Shown here one piece after another: positions 23,124 to 32,465 of a stretch of 64,000 bases of DNA. A program made the position numbers and the translations under genes. The notes under the pieces are model-generated. The model was given only the letters and a program-made list of their open reading frames with translations, ran no database searches and was not told the origin of the DNA. Location: positions 1-64,000 of the forward strand of contig NZ_WAJS01000014.1 in the NCBI RefSeq assembly GCF_008831045.1. The letters run 5' to 3'. How positions within the stretch are numbered: position 1 is the stretch's first letter; every line of letters starts with the position of its first letter. This stretch comes from Adlercreutzia muris. Lineage in GTDB: Bacteria > Actinomycetota > Coriobacteriia > Coriobacteriales > Eggerthellaceae.

Positions 23124-24704
23124 ATGATCGCGAAAATTCTCTTGGTAATTGCCTTCGTGGCCGTGGCGGTGGCGGTGGGCATCTACTGCCGCCGGCACAC
23201 GGGCACCGTGGACGGCTTCATTCTGGGCGGCCGCAACGTCGGCCCGTGGATGAGCGCCTTTGCCTACGGCACGAGCTACTTCTCGGCCGTGGTGTTCGTC
23301 GGCTACGCGGGTCAGTTCGGCTTCAAGTACGGCATCTCGGCCACCTGGGCCGGCATCGGCAACGCCATCATCGGCTCGCTGCTCGCCTGGTGGGTCTTGG
23401 GTCCCCGTACCCGCGAGATGACCCATCGCCTGCAGGCCTCCACCATGCCGGAGTTCTTCGGCAAGCGCTATAACTCCCGGGCGCTGCGCATTGCGGCGGC
23501 GGCTATTATCTTCGTGTTCCTCATCCCGTACACTGCGAGCGTCTACAACGGCCTGTCGCGCCTGTTCGGCATGGCCTTCGCGCTGCCCTACGACGTGTGC
23601 GTCATCGGCATGGCAGTGGTCACCTGCATCTACGTAGTGCTCGGCGGGTACATGGCCACGGTTATGAACGACTTCATCCAGGGCATTGTCATGCTGCTCG
23701 GCATCATTGCCGTCATCGTGGCGGTCATTCTGAACAACGGCGGCTTCTCCGAGGCCATCATCTCTCTGTCCCAGATTCCCGCCGAGGGTTCGGCCATGCA
23801 GGGCCCCTTCGTCAGCTTCTTCGGGCCCGATCTGTTCAACCTGCTCGGCGTAGTCATCCTCACGTCGCTGGGCACCTGGGGTCTGCCGCAGATGGTGCAG
23901 AAGTTCTACGCCATCAAAACCGGTCCCGCCATCAAGCAGGGCGCCATCATCTCCACTATCTTCGCCTTCGTGGTGGCCGGCGGATCCTACTTCCTCGGCG
24001 GTTTCGGTCGTCTCTACGAGGGCCAGATCGAGTACGCCGCCAACGGCACACCCATCTACGACTCCATCATCCCGACGATGCTGTCCACCTTGCCTGACGT
24101 GCTCATCGGTCTGGTGATCGTGCTCGTCCTGTCGGCCTCCATGTCGACGCTCTCGTCGCTGGTGCTCACGTCGTCATCTACCCTGACCATCGACTTCATC
24201 AACGGCAACATCATCAAGAATATGTCCGAGAAGAAGCAGCTTGTCTGGATGCGCGGTCTGCTCGTGGTGTTCATCGCCATCTCGGCGCTCATCGCGCTGT
24301 TCCAGTACCACTCTTCGGTGGTGTTCATCGCCCAGCTCATGGGCTACTCTTGGGGTGCGCTGGCCGGCTCGTTCCTCGGCCCCTTCCTGTGGGGTCTGTA
24401 CTCCGGACGCATTTCGAAGGCGAGCGTGTGGTGCTCGTTCGCCGTGGGCGTGGGTCTGACCGCCGTGAACATGGGCCTGGCGCTGTCCGGCGGCGTGCCG
24501 CTCATCGCGAGCCCCATCAACTGCGGTGCGCTGTGCATGATCATCTCGCTGGTCATCGTGCCGGTAGTGAGCTTGTTCACGCCGGCGGTGCCCTTCCAAA
24601 TTAAGCCGCCGACCACCGAAGGCGCCATCGACCGCGAGTACGACCGCGAGCTCGCCCAGGAGGAGCTGGAAAGCGCCACCGCCAGCGCCGCTGCCGACGC
24701 ATAA
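23124..24704 (+). CDS. Sodium:solute symporter (SSS family)
   Basis: 526 residues, ATG 23124 after GGAAAGTAGAAGGAC. About thirteen membrane helices. SSS features: FILGGRNVGPWMSAFAYGTS in the TM1-TM2 area, GYAGQFGFKYG, STMPEFFGKRYNS (R.....PEF..KRY is a family signature), and LVLSASMSTLSSLVLTSSST in TM8 with the Ser/Thr Na+ ligands. It should import an organic solute with Na+. The ligand is unknown; the neighbours (FAD reductase, Na+/H+ antiporter-type gene) suggest uptake of an acid used as carbon source or electron acceptor. The C-terminal tail is acidic. Confidence 0.9.
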   Translation: MIAKILLVIAFVAVAVAVGIYCRRHTGTVDGFILGGRNVGPWMSAFAYGTSYFSAVVFVGYAGQFGFKYGISATWAGIGNAIIGSLLAWWVLGPRTREMTHRLQASTMPEFFGKRYNSRALRIAAAAIIFVFLIPYTASVYNGLSRLFGMAFALPYDVCVIGMAVVTCIYVVLGGYMATVMNDFIQGIVMLLGIIAVIVAVILNNGGFSEAIISLSQIPAEGSAMQGPFVSFFGPDLFNLLGVVILTSLGTWGLPQMVQKFYAIKTGPAIKQGAIISTIFAFVVAGGSYFLGGFGRLYEGQIEYAANGTPIYDSIIPTMLSTLPDVLIGLVIVLVLSASMSTLSSLVLTSSSTLTIDFINGNIIKNMSEKKQLVWMRGLLVVFIAISALIALFQYHSSVVFIAQLMGYSWGALAGSFLGPFLWGLYSGRISKASVWCSFAVGVGLTAVNMGLALSGGVPLIASPINCGALCMIISLVIVPVVSLFTPAVPFQIKPPTTEGAIDREYDRELAQEELESATASAAADA

Positions 24705-24748
24705 GGGGCAGCAGCCGCAGCTGAAGCAACTGAAGAAGAGAAACCTGG

Positions 24749-24778
24749 AAAGTCCCGTGTGATCGCGGGACTTTTCTC
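24749..24778 (+). terminator. Terminator after the SSS symporter
   Basis: AAAGTCCCG and CGGGACTTT form a stem with T-run, so the following antiporter needs its own promoter. The next 200 bases have no gene and are rich in GCG/CGC steps. Confidence 0.8.
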
Positions 24779-24976
24779 TGACTAACTCGGATATACTTAT
24801 GCTGTTCTGTCACCAGAAGGCCGGGGGCAGGGCACCGGCGACGGCCGCGTTTCGTTGTCATGCGAAGAGCGCTCGCAACGTTCGCATTGCGCATTCGCGC
24901 ACCGAGTGCTCGCATCGCGCTCCGGCGTCGCGCGTTCGCGGGTGTCATGCCCTCGGCCTCTTGAGGAAGGAAGGTC

Positions 24977-26626
24977 ATGGAAGGGTTCGAACTCATTGCC
25001 ACGGGCCTGTGGTCCATTGTGCCGCCGATTTTGGCACTGGTCCTGGCGCTCATCACCAAGGAGGTGTATTCGTCGCTGACCATCGGTGTGTTCACGGGCA
25101 TGATCATCTACCAGTTCACACTGAACGGCGTCGGTGGCGAGCAGCTCGTCGCCTCGTTCACCATGGTGCCCCAAATGATGGCCGAGCAAATAGCCGGCAA
25201 CGGGGCGCTGCTGTTATTCCTTGCGCTTTTGGGAGCACTTACTGTGGTCATCGCCACGGCCGGCGGCTCCCGTGCCTATGCGGAGTGGGTGACTACGCAC
25301 GTGAAGAACGCCCGCGCAGCCTCCATCCTCACGGCGCTGCTCGGCATCATCATCTTCGTGGACGACTACTTCAACTGCCTCACTGTGGGCGCCGTCATGC
25401 GCCCGGTGACGGACAAGTTCCGCGTTAGCCACGAGAAGCTTGCCTGGATCATCGACTCCACGGCGGCCCCGGTCTGCATTATCGCGCCGGTATCCTCGTG
25501 GGCGGTGGCCGTGGGCGGCTACATGGGCGAGGACGGCTTCAATACCTTCGTGGCCTCCATCCCCTACAATTTCTACGCGCTGCTGACCATCTTCTTCGTG
25601 TTCTTCATGCTGTTCATCCAGAAGGACTTCGGCCCCATGGCGGCTGCTCAGGCCGCGGCCGACGATCGCATTCCGGCGGCCGGCTCGAAGCTGGAGGCCG
25701 TATCCTTGGCCCGCATCGCCGATAAGGCCCAGGTCGATCTAGAGGGCGCTCCCAATATCCCCACGGTGGTGACCGAGGAGGGCGACATCGACGATGCGGC
25801 CGCCGGCGCCATCGAGGAGTACAAGGGCCTCAACATCTCCGATCGTGGCACCATTTGGGACCTCATCGTGCCCATTCTCGTGCTCATCGTGTTCTCCATC
25901 CTGGGCATGATGTACATGGGTGGCTTCTTCAGCGGCGTCGACTTCGCCACGGCTGTGGGTGAGAACCCGGTCATGGGCCTGTGCATCGGCGCGGTGGTGG
26001 CCCTGTGCGTGGCGGCTGCCATGTTCCTGCCGCGCAAGCTCATGAACCTCGGCGGCTTCGTGGAGGCCATGTCCGAGGGCGTGCGCTCTATGATCGGCGC
26101 CATCATGATCCTCGTGCTGGCCTGGTCCCTCGGCGGCTGCTGCCGCTACCTGCTGGGCACCGGTGAGTTCGTGTCCGGCTTCCTGAACGGCCTGGGTGTG
26201 GGCCTCGATCTCCTGCCCGCGGTCATCTTCCTGGTGGCGGCATTCATCGGGTTCGCCATGGGCACCAGCTGGGGCACTATCGCGCTCATCCTGCCCATCA
26301 TCATCGGCGTGTTCGATGCAAGCGACCCGCTGTTCCTCGTGGCTGCGGGCTCGGCTCTGGCCGGCGCGGTGTACGGCGATCACATCTCGCCCATCTCGGA
26401 TACCACCATCCTGTCCTCGGCCGGTGCCAAGTGCAACCACCTGCGCCACGTGGCAACGCAGATTCCCTACGCCACCCTGGTCATGGTCATCTGCTTCGTG
26501 GGCTACATCATCGCCGGTATCACCAAGACGCCGTGGATCTCTTTGGGTCTGGGCCTCGTGCTCATCGTGGTGGCCGTGCTCGTGCTCACCAAGATGGAGG
26601 CGAAGCGGGCTGCTGCCGAGAAGTAG
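24977..26626 (+). CDS. NhaC-family Na+/H+ (or organic acid) antiporter
   Basis: 549 residues, ATG 24977 with GAGGAAGGAAGGTC upstream. About twelve membrane segments in two halves of the NhaC/ArsB superfamily: ATAGGSRAYAEWVTTHVKNA, IIIFVDDYFNCLTVGAVMRP, IDSTAAPVCIIAPVSSWAVA, then AFIGFAMGTSWGTIALILPI and AVYGDHISPISDTTILSSAG. The last three motifs are NhaC hallmarks. A cytoplasmic loop of about 80 residues splits the halves. It exchanges Na+ for H+ or a carboxylate; the relatives also include malate/lactate antiporters. It may recycle Na+ for the symporter upstream. Confidence 0.9.
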   Translation: MEGFELIATGLWSIVPPILALVLALITKEVYSSLTIGVFTGMIIYQFTLNGVGGEQLVASFTMVPQMMAEQIAGNGALLLFLALLGALTVVIATAGGSRAYAEWVTTHVKNARAASILTALLGIIIFVDDYFNCLTVGAVMRPVTDKFRVSHEKLAWIIDSTAAPVCIIAPVSSWAVAVGGYMGEDGFNTFVASIPYNFYALLTIFFVFFMLFIQKDFGPMAAAQAAADDRIPAAGSKLEAVSLARIADKAQVDLEGAPNIPTVVTEEGDIDDAAAGAIEEYKGLNISDRGTIWDLIVPILVLIVFSILGMMYMGGFFSGVDFATAVGENPVMGLCIGAVVALCVAAAMFLPRKLMNLGGFVEAMSEGVRSMIGAIMILVLAWSLGGCCRYLLGTGEFVSGFLNGLGVGLDLLPAVIFLVAAFIGFAMGTSWGTIALILPIIIGVFDASDPLFLVAAGSALAGAVYGDHISPISDTTILSSAGAKCNHLRHVATQIPYATLVMVICFVGYIIAGITKTPWISLGLGLVLIVVAVLVLTKMEAKRAAAEK

Positions 26627-26661
26627 GCTGCCTGGCGAGTTTTCCTGTTTCCGCGAATGTG

Positions 26662-26688
26662 AAAAGGCTCCCTGCGGGGAGCCTTTTT
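26662..26688 (+). terminator. Terminator after the NhaC gene
   Basis: AAAAGGCTCC and GGAGCCTTTTT form the stem and tail. Confidence 0.85.
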
Positions 26689-26772
26689 CGTGGAGTGATT
26701 CGGACTGAGCTTGGGGCGGCGGCCGCGGGCGGCCCCGCGGGCGGCTTGCGCTCCGATACTGGCCCAAATCAT

Positions 26773-26800
26773 GAAAAAGCCCCTGTTTGGGGGCTTTTTC
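26773..26800. terminator. Bidirectional terminator between convergent genes
   Basis: AAAAAGCCCC, loop TGTTT, GGGGGCTTTTT. T-runs on both strands let it serve the antiporter and the Rrf2 gene. Confidence 0.85.
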
Positions 26801-26828
26801 TGTGGGTGATTACGGAAGCGGCGCGGTC

Positions 26829-27314
26829 CTAGGCCGCGGCAGCGGCCTCGGCGAGCAGGCGCTGGCTCTCGGCGATGAGGCGCCCGGCCAGGAATTCCTT
26901 GCCCATCTTCTCGTCGCGGGAGCAGTCGAGCAGCATCTCCAAGGTGATGCTGTCGAAGTAGGCGTCGTAGCCGTCGAGCACCAGGTCGTAGGCGCGCTTG
27001 ATGCCCTGGACCATGGGAGCGCCGGCGCGATCCTTGCGGCGGGCGCGCGTGGTGTCCTTGGCGTCGTCGTCCAGGGCGTTCACCACTTGCAGCAGCGTGA
27101 TCTTCGAGGGTTCCTTTGCCAGACGGTAGCCGCCGTGCTTGCCCGGGCGCGCCTCGATGATGCCGGCGTTGCGCAGCAGCTGCGCGAGCTGAATGAGATA
27201 GTCGCGGGGGATGGACATATCCTGGGCGATATCCTTCGACGAGCAGGTTTGGCCCTGCGCGGCCAAATACAAAACGGCACGCAGTCCATAATCGGTTGAT
27301 GCTTTGAGTTGCAC
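26829..27314 (-). CDS. Rrf2-family transcriptional regulator
   Basis: 161 residues from GTG 27314, seven bases after AGGAGG. The winged-helix domain reads MQLKASTDYGLRAVLYLAAQ, SSKDIAQDMSIPRDYLIQLA, then NAGIIEARPGKHGGYRLAKE, closely as in IscR/NsrR/CymR. The three-cysteine cluster of Fe-S members is missing; only two scattered Cys remain, so it is more like the CymR or other Fe-S-free types. The C-terminal 60 residues are acidic and helical. Targets are unknown; the NRAMP-type gene lies 336 bases away in the same direction upstream. Confidence 0.88.
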   Translation of the reverse strand: MQLKASTDYGLRAVLYLAAQGQTCSSKDIAQDMSIPRDYLIQLAQLLRNAGIIEARPGKHGGYRLAKEPSKITLLQVVNALDDDAKDTTRARRKDRAGAPMVQGIKRAYDLVLDGYDAYFDSITLEMLLDCSRDEKMGKEFLAGRLIAESQRLLAEAAAAA

Positions 27315-27650
27315 TGCAGCCTCCTAACGGGTCGACACCTCGGGGCTTGCAGCGTGCGTTGCGTGCTCGGGAGCACTCGGCGAATCGCCGGCGCGCATGG
27401 CCCCCAGGTGTGCCAGAAAGCGGTCCTTTTTGCCTTCCGACACTTGCAGTATGCGATGGGCGGCCCGCTAATACAAGGGATGTACCAAACGATGAGCGCA
27501 CCGATTCGCATACGTTGCCGCCACGTTGAAATCGCTGCCGATTTCGCAGGCAGGGGGCGCGCCGGCACGATGCCGCGGGAGGGGGCGCCGTGCCGGGGTT
27601 CGCGCCAAGAAGGGGGTGCTTTGCTGCGCCCGCGCTCCGTCAGGCAGGCG
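27315..27650. other. 336-bp gap between Rrf2 and transporter genes
   Basis: No gene is supported. It should carry the Rrf2 promoter on the minus strand; TTGTATTAG (complement of 27470-27478) is a possible -10 area. No terminator is evident after the transporter gene, so read-through into the Rrf2 gene is possible. Confidence 0.35.
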
Positions 27651-29021
27651 CTAGGCCAGACCCATCACCTGCATGGCGAGCAGAACCGCAGTCAGCGCCG
27701 CCACCACACCCACGGTGGCCCACAGCAGCACCTTCGACACGCGGCGTGAGCGGTACGCGCCCATGATACGCTTGTCGGCCGAGATGATGGCCATAAACGC
27801 CAGCAGGATGGGCAAAATGACGCCGTTGACGAACTGAGCCGTCAGCATCATGGCCAAGAGGTTCACATCGGGCAGGAGCACCACGATGGCCGAGAATGCG
27901 ATCACGAAGGTGAAGATGGATTTGAACGTGGGGGCCTCGCGCCACTTGAACGACACGCCGGCTTCCCAGCCGAAGGCCTCGCAGATGACGAAGGCCGTGG
28001 TCAGCGGCAGCACGCAGGCCGCCAGAAACGATGCGGCGATGAGGCCCACCGCGAACAGGGCCTCGGCGTAGGGGCCGGCGAAGGGGGCCAGGGCCGCGGC
28101 GGCGTCGGCGGCCGAGTCGATGGAGATGCCCGCGGGGAAGAGCACTGCGCCCGTGGTCACGATGATGAACCAGGCCACGATGCAAGCGGCGATAGTGCCC
28201 GAGACGGCATCCACCCGCTGGGAGAACAGATCCTTGGTCGTGAGGCCCTTCTCCACCACATTGCTCTGGGTGAAGAACATCATCCAGGGGGCGATGGTGG
28301 TGCCGATCATGGCGATGACGAGCGAGATGAATCCCACATCGCCCACCACGGTGGGCACCACGGTGTCGTGGGCCGCCTCGGCCCAGTTCGGCTGGGCCAG
28401 AAACGCCGCTACGATATAGGTGATGAACACGAGCGACAGGGCCAGAAACACGTTCTGAACCCGCTTGTAGGATCCGCCCACCACCAGCAGCCACACGGCC
28501 AGGGCCGCCACGGGCACCGAGATGTACTTCGACACGCCGAACATCTCCATACCGCTGGCGATGCCGGCGAATTCCGAGAAGGTGGTGGCCACGTTGCCAA
28601 CGAGCAGGGCCAGCATGGCGAAGGCCGCAAGCCGGATGCCGAAGCGCTCGCGGATGAGGGCCGCGAATCCCTTGCCGGTGACCGCCCCCATGCGCCCGGC
28701 CGTGGTCTCCACCACGATGAGCAGCACGCACATGATGGGGATGACCCACAGCGTGCCGAAACCGAAGTTGGCACCGGCCGTGGAGTAGGTGGAGATGCCG
28801 CCGGCGTCGTTGCCGGCCATGGCCGTAATGATGCCCGGCCCCATGGCTGCCAGGATGAGCAGCAGCTTGCTCGGGGCGCGGGAGGCGTCGGGGCCGGGCT
28901 GCTCGCTGGCGGGAATGCCGGTCTCGGCCAGCTCGGAGGCGGCCCGGGCCATCTCGCGCTCGCTGCCGGTGAGGGACGGGGCCGCCGCAGCGCTGGTCGT
29001 CTCGCGCTTCTTCGCATTCAC
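27651..29021 (-). CDS. NRAMP-related divalent metal transporter, NRMT-type (probable Mg2+)
   Basis: 456 residues, eleven or so helices after a hydrophilic N-terminus of 50 residues. TM1 has GPGIITAMAGNDAGG: the DPGN motif of Mn/Fe NRAMPs is DAGG here (D72). TM6 has GTTIAPWMMFFTQS, where the usual Met of the metal site (MPH) is Ala244. These changes mark the NRAMP-related magnesium transporters (NRMT), of which a member from Eggerthella lenta has been characterised. The gene lies 18 bases after a MgtE-N/CBS gene in the same direction, which supports Mg2+ as cargo. Mn2+ transport cannot be excluded from sequence alone. Confidence 0.85.
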   Translation of the reverse strand: MNAKKRETTSAAAAPSLTGSEREMARAASELAETGIPASEQPGPDASRAPSKLLLILAAMGPGIITAMAGNDAGGISTYSTAGANFGFGTLWVIPIMCVLLIVVETTAGRMGAVTGKGFAALIRERFGIRLAAFAMLALLVGNVATTFSEFAGIASGMEMFGVSKYISVPVAALAVWLLVVGGSYKRVQNVFLALSLVFITYIVAAFLAQPNWAEAAHDTVVPTVVGDVGFISLVIAMIGTTIAPWMMFFTQSNVVEKGLTTKDLFSQRVDAVSGTIAACIVAWFIIVTTGAVLFPAGISIDSAADAAAALAPFAGPYAEALFAVGLIAASFLAACVLPLTTAFVICEAFGWEAGVSFKWREAPTFKSIFTFVIAFSAIVVLLPDVNLLAMMLTAQFVNGVILPILLAFMAIISADKRIMGAYRSRRVSKVLLWATVGVVAALTAVLLAMQVMGLA

Positions 29022-29039
29022 GGATATCGCCTCCCTTGC

Positions 29040-30407
29040 CTAGTAGCGCAGGCCGCCGATATGCAGCGAGCCGGCCAGTTGCAGGAGGATGATCGAGTAC
29101 AGGAACAGCCCCAGCAGCACCGCCACGGTAATGCCGGCGATGGACAGGGCGCTCATCTTCGTCTTGTCGCTGGCCACGTCGTCCTCGATGGCATCCCAGG
29201 CGTCGTCGGTGGTGACGATGCCGAGCAGGGTGCCGTGCTCGTCCACCACGGGCATGGCGGGAATGTCGTACTTGAAGATGTCGGCCGCCACGTCCTCCTC
29301 CTCTTCGGAGGGCAGGCAGCTGATGATCTCGTCGTACATGATGTCGCCCATGAGCCGGTCGGCGTTGAAGAGAACGAGGGTGCGCAGGGAATTCACGCCG
29401 AGCAGCTTGCCGTACTCGTCGGTGACGTACACATAGTGCACCGTGGGGTGGTCGTCGGGCAGAGCGCGCAGCACCTCGATGGTATCGCCCACGGTATAGG
29501 TGCGGGGCACGGCCACGAACTGAGTGGTCATCATGCCGCCGGCGGTGCCGTCCTTGTAGCCGAGCAGACGGCGAATCTCCGCAGCGTCCTCCACGCCCAT
29601 GAGGCGCAGCAGCGTCTCGGCCTTCTCGTAGGGAAGGTCGCGCACGATATCGGCGGCATCGTCCGGGTCCATGTTGCCGATGAGCTCGGCGGCCTTGGCG
29701 TCGGGCAAATCGTCGATGAACTCGGCCTGGTACTCGTCTTCCATCTCGGAGATAGCCTCGGTGGCCCGTGCATCGTCCAAATGCTCGAACACGCTGGCGC
29801 GCTGCTGGGGATCCAGCTGCTCTAAAATGTCGGCCACGTCGGCGGGATGCAGCTCGTCCAGGCGGCGGTGGGTCACCGACAGCTGCACTTCCGACAGGTC
29901 GCGGTCGAGCAGGTCCATGTAGTTCCAGGCGATGAGCTGCTCGTCCACCTTCTTGTGGAACAGCTTCGCCACGTTCACCACGGCCTTCTCCACCAGAGGG
30001 TGCAGCCCGCGCAGGATGCCGCGCACGCCCACCTCGGCGCCGAGCAGCCGCAGCTGGGTGCCCGATTGGGACAGCTTCAGGTCGTTCACGCGCACGACCT
30101 TCATGCCCTGGGTGTCCACGATTTGCCGATCCATGAGGTCGCGGGCCAGCAGCACCTCGTCGGGCTGCAGGTAGCTGAAGCGGATGTCGTGGGCATCCAC
30201 GGACAGCGTGATGCCGTCCTCGTCGAAGGTGTCGACGTATTTGCGCCACGAGATCATGAAGGGCACGCGCCCGGGGCCCTGGAAGGCCAGGCTCGTGATG
30301 CGCGGAAAGACCTCGCCCGTGGAAATGGCCAGGTCGGAAATGGTGCCGAGGCGCTCGCCGGTCGCATCGACGACGGGCTCCCCGATCATTTGGGACAGAT
30401 AGAGCAT
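29040..30407 (-). CDS. PRC-barrel/MgtE-N/CBS membrane-anchored Mg2+ sensor protein
   Basis: 455 residues from ATG 30407 after GGAGGAACACCT. Order: a PRC-barrel-like domain (1 to about 80, MLYLSQMIGEPVVDATGERL), a second such stretch (about 85-150), an MgtE intracellular N domain (about 175-290, ELHPADVADILEQLDPQQRA, then LIGNMDPDDAADIVRDLP), a pair of CBS domains (about 295-415, TAGGMMTTQFVAVPRTYTVG) and one membrane helix at the C-terminus (ALSIAGITVAVLLGLFLYSI). The five-helix MgtE channel is absent. In MgtE these cytoplasmic domains close the channel when Mg2+ is high. Here they probably gate or tune the transporter encoded next. Confidence 0.85.
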   Translation of the reverse strand: MLYLSQMIGEPVVDATGERLGTISDLAISTGEVFPRITSLAFQGPGRVPFMISWRKYVDTFDEDGITLSVDAHDIRFSYLQPDEVLLARDLMDRQIVDTQGMKVVRVNDLKLSQSGTQLRLLGAEVGVRGILRGLHPLVEKAVVNVAKLFHKKVDEQLIAWNYMDLLDRDLSEVQLSVTHRRLDELHPADVADILEQLDPQQRASVFEHLDDARATEAISEMEDEYQAEFIDDLPDAKAAELIGNMDPDDAADIVRDLPYEKAETLLRLMGVEDAAEIRRLLGYKDGTAGGMMTTQFVAVPRTYTVGDTIEVLRALPDDHPTVHYVYVTDEYGKLLGVNSLRTLVLFNADRLMGDIMYDEIISCLPSEEEEDVAADIFKYDIPAMPVVDEHGTLLGIVTTDDAWDAIEDDVASDKTKMSALSIAGITVAVLLGLFLYSIILLQLAGSLHIGGLRY

Positions 30408-30545
30408 AGGTGTTCCTCCGTTGGCGAGCGCTGGGAGGAATGGGCAAACGGGGCGCTTATCGCGCTGTCTGCCACAGGGGCCCAGCGCACAGTAGTCGTT
30501 TCTTCCGACTACTGCCACGGGGAAGGAGCCGGAAGGTTACATACT

Positions 30546-30572
30546 GTGAGGTTTCGATTTTCGAACCTTCAC
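30546..30572. promoter_or_regulatory. Imperfect inverted repeat upstream of the Mg2+ operon
   Basis: GTGAGGTTTCGA and TCGAACCTTCAC make a dyad with two mismatches about 140 bases upstream of the MgtE-N gene. It could be an operator, or a second stem of the tRNA-Arg terminator. Weak evidence. Confidence 0.3.
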
Positions 30573-30595
30573 GGTGTTCCTTTCTGGTCGGCCTA

Positions 30596-30620
30596 CAAAA
30601 AAACCGCTCGAAAGCGGTTT
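30596..30620 (-). terminator. Terminator of tRNA-Arg
   Basis: AAACCGCT-CGAA-AGCGGTTT with a T-run on the minus strand, 12 bases past the tRNA. Confidence 0.8.
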
Positions 30621-30631
30621 AAGATGCAAAG

Positions 30632-30708
30632 TGGTGCGCCGTGAGGGATTCGAACCCCCGACGTACTGATTCGTAGTCAGTCCCTCTATCCAGCTGAGGT
30701 AACGGCGC
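30632..30708 (-). tRNA. tRNA-Arg (anticodon ACG)
   Basis: Cloverleaf on the minus strand: acceptor GCGCCGT/ACGGCGC, D-arm CCTCAGCTGGATAGAGG, anticodon loop CTACGAA, T-loop TTCGAAT, encoded CCA. The A at position 34 is expected to become inosine through TadA, whose gene is in this window. Confidence 0.95.
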
Positions 30709-30906
30709 ACTTCAAAACAGCAACAACTATTTAACCACCACTTTTGGGGATTGTCAACGACTTTTTCAAACTTTTTTGAAAGGGCACCGTTCGCCGTGGG
30801 AGCGGGGTGGGGGTTACGGCTGGGCGCGGGTGCGTCTTGCTCGCACGCTACAATACACTGATACACTGCGGCCGCATCGCCGGCCCCGCTGGGAGAGGAG
30901 AGCCCC

Positions 30907-32334
30907 ATGGCCATGGAAATCGACGAAGCTGTTATCCGCGTGGACAACTGCGCCGATATCGAAGGCGCCGAGCCCATCGAGATCAGCGAGGACGAGGCGC
31001 GTCGCGTGCGCCTGTACGAGAACTTCTACCAGGTGAACACCATCGACCCCGAGCATTATCAGACCTACGACGTAAAGCGCGGTCTGCGCAACGCCGATGG
31101 GACCGGCGTGCTGGCGGGCATGACCAACGTGTCCAACGTGCACGGTTATGTGGTGTCCGACGGCGAGAAGATGCCGGCCGAGGGAAGCCTGCGCCTGCGC
31201 GGCTACGATATCTATGATTTGCTGGGCGATTTGAATCCCGAGCGCCGCTTTGCCTACGAGGAGGTGGCCTACCTGCTGCTCATGGGCGAGCTGCCCACCC
31301 GCGAGCGTCTGGCCCGCTTCGTGGAGGTGATCGATTCCCAGCGCGAGCTGCCCGACGGCTTCACCGCCAGCACCCTTATGGTGGACACCTCTCCCGACAT
31401 CATGAACATGATGTCCCGCTCCATCCTGCGCCTGTACGCGGCCGACGAGTGCGCTGAGAACCGCTCGCCGGAGCATGAGATTCACACGGCGCTGTCGCTC
31501 ATCAGCCGCCTGCCGCGCATCATGGTGCTCGCCTACTACGCCAAGCGCGCGGCCTTCCACCACGACTCCATGATCATGCACCGCTTCGTGCCCGGGCAGT
31601 CCACCGCCGAGACGATCCTCTCCATGCTGCGCCCCGACCGCGCCTTCACGCCGGAAGAGGCCCGCATGCTCGACATTATGCTGAGCCTGCACGCCGAGCA
31701 CGGCGGCGGTAACAACTCCACCTTCACCACGCGCGTGCTGTCATCGTCCGACACCGATCCGTACTCCACCTACGCGGCGGCGTTCGGGTCGCTCAAGGGC
31801 CATCGCCATGGCGGTGCGAGCCACCAGGTGCGCGCCATGCAGGCCGAGATCAAGGAAAACGTGAAGAACTGGGAAGACGACGACGAGGTGGCCGCCTATC
31901 TGGCGAAGATCGTGAACAAGCAGGCCTACGACAAGACGGGCCTGGTGTACGGCATGGGGCATGCGGTCTACACGCTGTCCGACCCGCGCGCTATTATCGG
32001 GAAGCGCTTCGCCGAGCAGTTGGCCGCTGGGACCGAGTTCGAGGCCGAGCTGAACCTGCTCAAGTCCATCGAGCGCCTCACGCCCGAGGTGTTTGCTCGC
32101 GAGAAGGGATCAAACAAGGCCCTATGCGCGAACGTGGATATGTATTCGGGTTTCATCTACACCATGATGGGCATTCCCGAGGACCTGTTCACGCCCCTGT
32201 TCGCCTGCGCCCGCATGGCCGGCTGGGCCGCCCACCGCTTCGAGGAGATCGCCGCCGGCAAGCGCATCATCCGCCCCGCCTACAAGAACACCGTCCGAGG
32301 CACCAAGCCCTACGTGCCGATTGAGGAACGATAG
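30907..32334 (+). CDS. gltA: Citrate synthase
   Basis: 475 residues, ATG 30907 after GGGAGAGGAGAGCCCC. Citrate synthase fold with the three catalytic residues in context: His in LSLHAEHGGGNNSTFTTRVL, His in GMGHAVYTLSDPRAIIGKRF and Asp in NVDMYSGFIYTMMGIPEDLF. The N-terminal 50 residues are an acidic extension. It condenses acetyl-CoA and oxaloacetate, here probably for glutamate synthesis in an anaerobe. Its last 97 codons occur again at 33541-33833 as a duplicated 3' end. TACAAT at 30849-30854 may be the -10 box. Two terminators follow. Confidence 0.93.
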   Translation: MAMEIDEAVIRVDNCADIEGAEPIEISEDEARRVRLYENFYQVNTIDPEHYQTYDVKRGLRNADGTGVLAGMTNVSNVHGYVVSDGEKMPAEGSLRLRGYDIYDLLGDLNPERRFAYEEVAYLLLMGELPTRERLARFVEVIDSQRELPDGFTASTLMVDTSPDIMNMMSRSILRLYAADECAENRSPEHEIHTALSLISRLPRIMVLAYYAKRAAFHHDSMIMHRFVPGQSTAETILSMLRPDRAFTPEEARMLDIMLSLHAEHGGGNNSTFTTRVLSSSDTDPYSTYAAAFGSLKGHRHGGASHQVRAMQAEIKENVKNWEDDDEVAAYLAKIVNKQAYDKTGLVYGMGHAVYTLSDPRAIIGKRFAEQLAAGTEFEAELNLLKSIERLTPEVFAREKGSNKALCANVDMYSGFIYTMMGIPEDLFTPLFACARMAGWAAHRFEEIAAGKRIIRPAYKNTVRGTKPYVPIEER

Positions 32335-32352
32335 GGGAAAGACCTGATCATG

Positions 32353-32390
32353 ACAAGGGCGATTCCAGATGGAAGCGCCCTTGTTGTTTA
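32353..32390 (+). terminator. First terminator after citrate synthase
   Basis: ACAAGGGCG and CGCCCTTGT pair across a 14-nt loop and are followed by TGTTTA. Confidence 0.65.
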
Positions 32391-32423
32391 GGGGCATTCG
32401 GCCGGCCCTGCATTTCTCAAATG

Positions 32424-32464
32424 AGGCGCCCGCTGGAAACGAGCACTTCGGCGGGCGCCTTTTG
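32424..32464 (+). terminator. Second terminator after citrate synthase
   Basis: AGGCGCCCGC and GCGGGCGCCT pair and are followed by TTTTG. Confidence 0.75.
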
Positions 32465-32465
32465 T

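Noticed and set aside
27640-30447. 935-codon minus-strand frame spanning the transporter and MgtE-N genes
   Set aside because: It is out of frame with both genes, Arg/His/Gly-rich and without motifs. The two shorter frames have ribosome-binding sites and recognisable domains.
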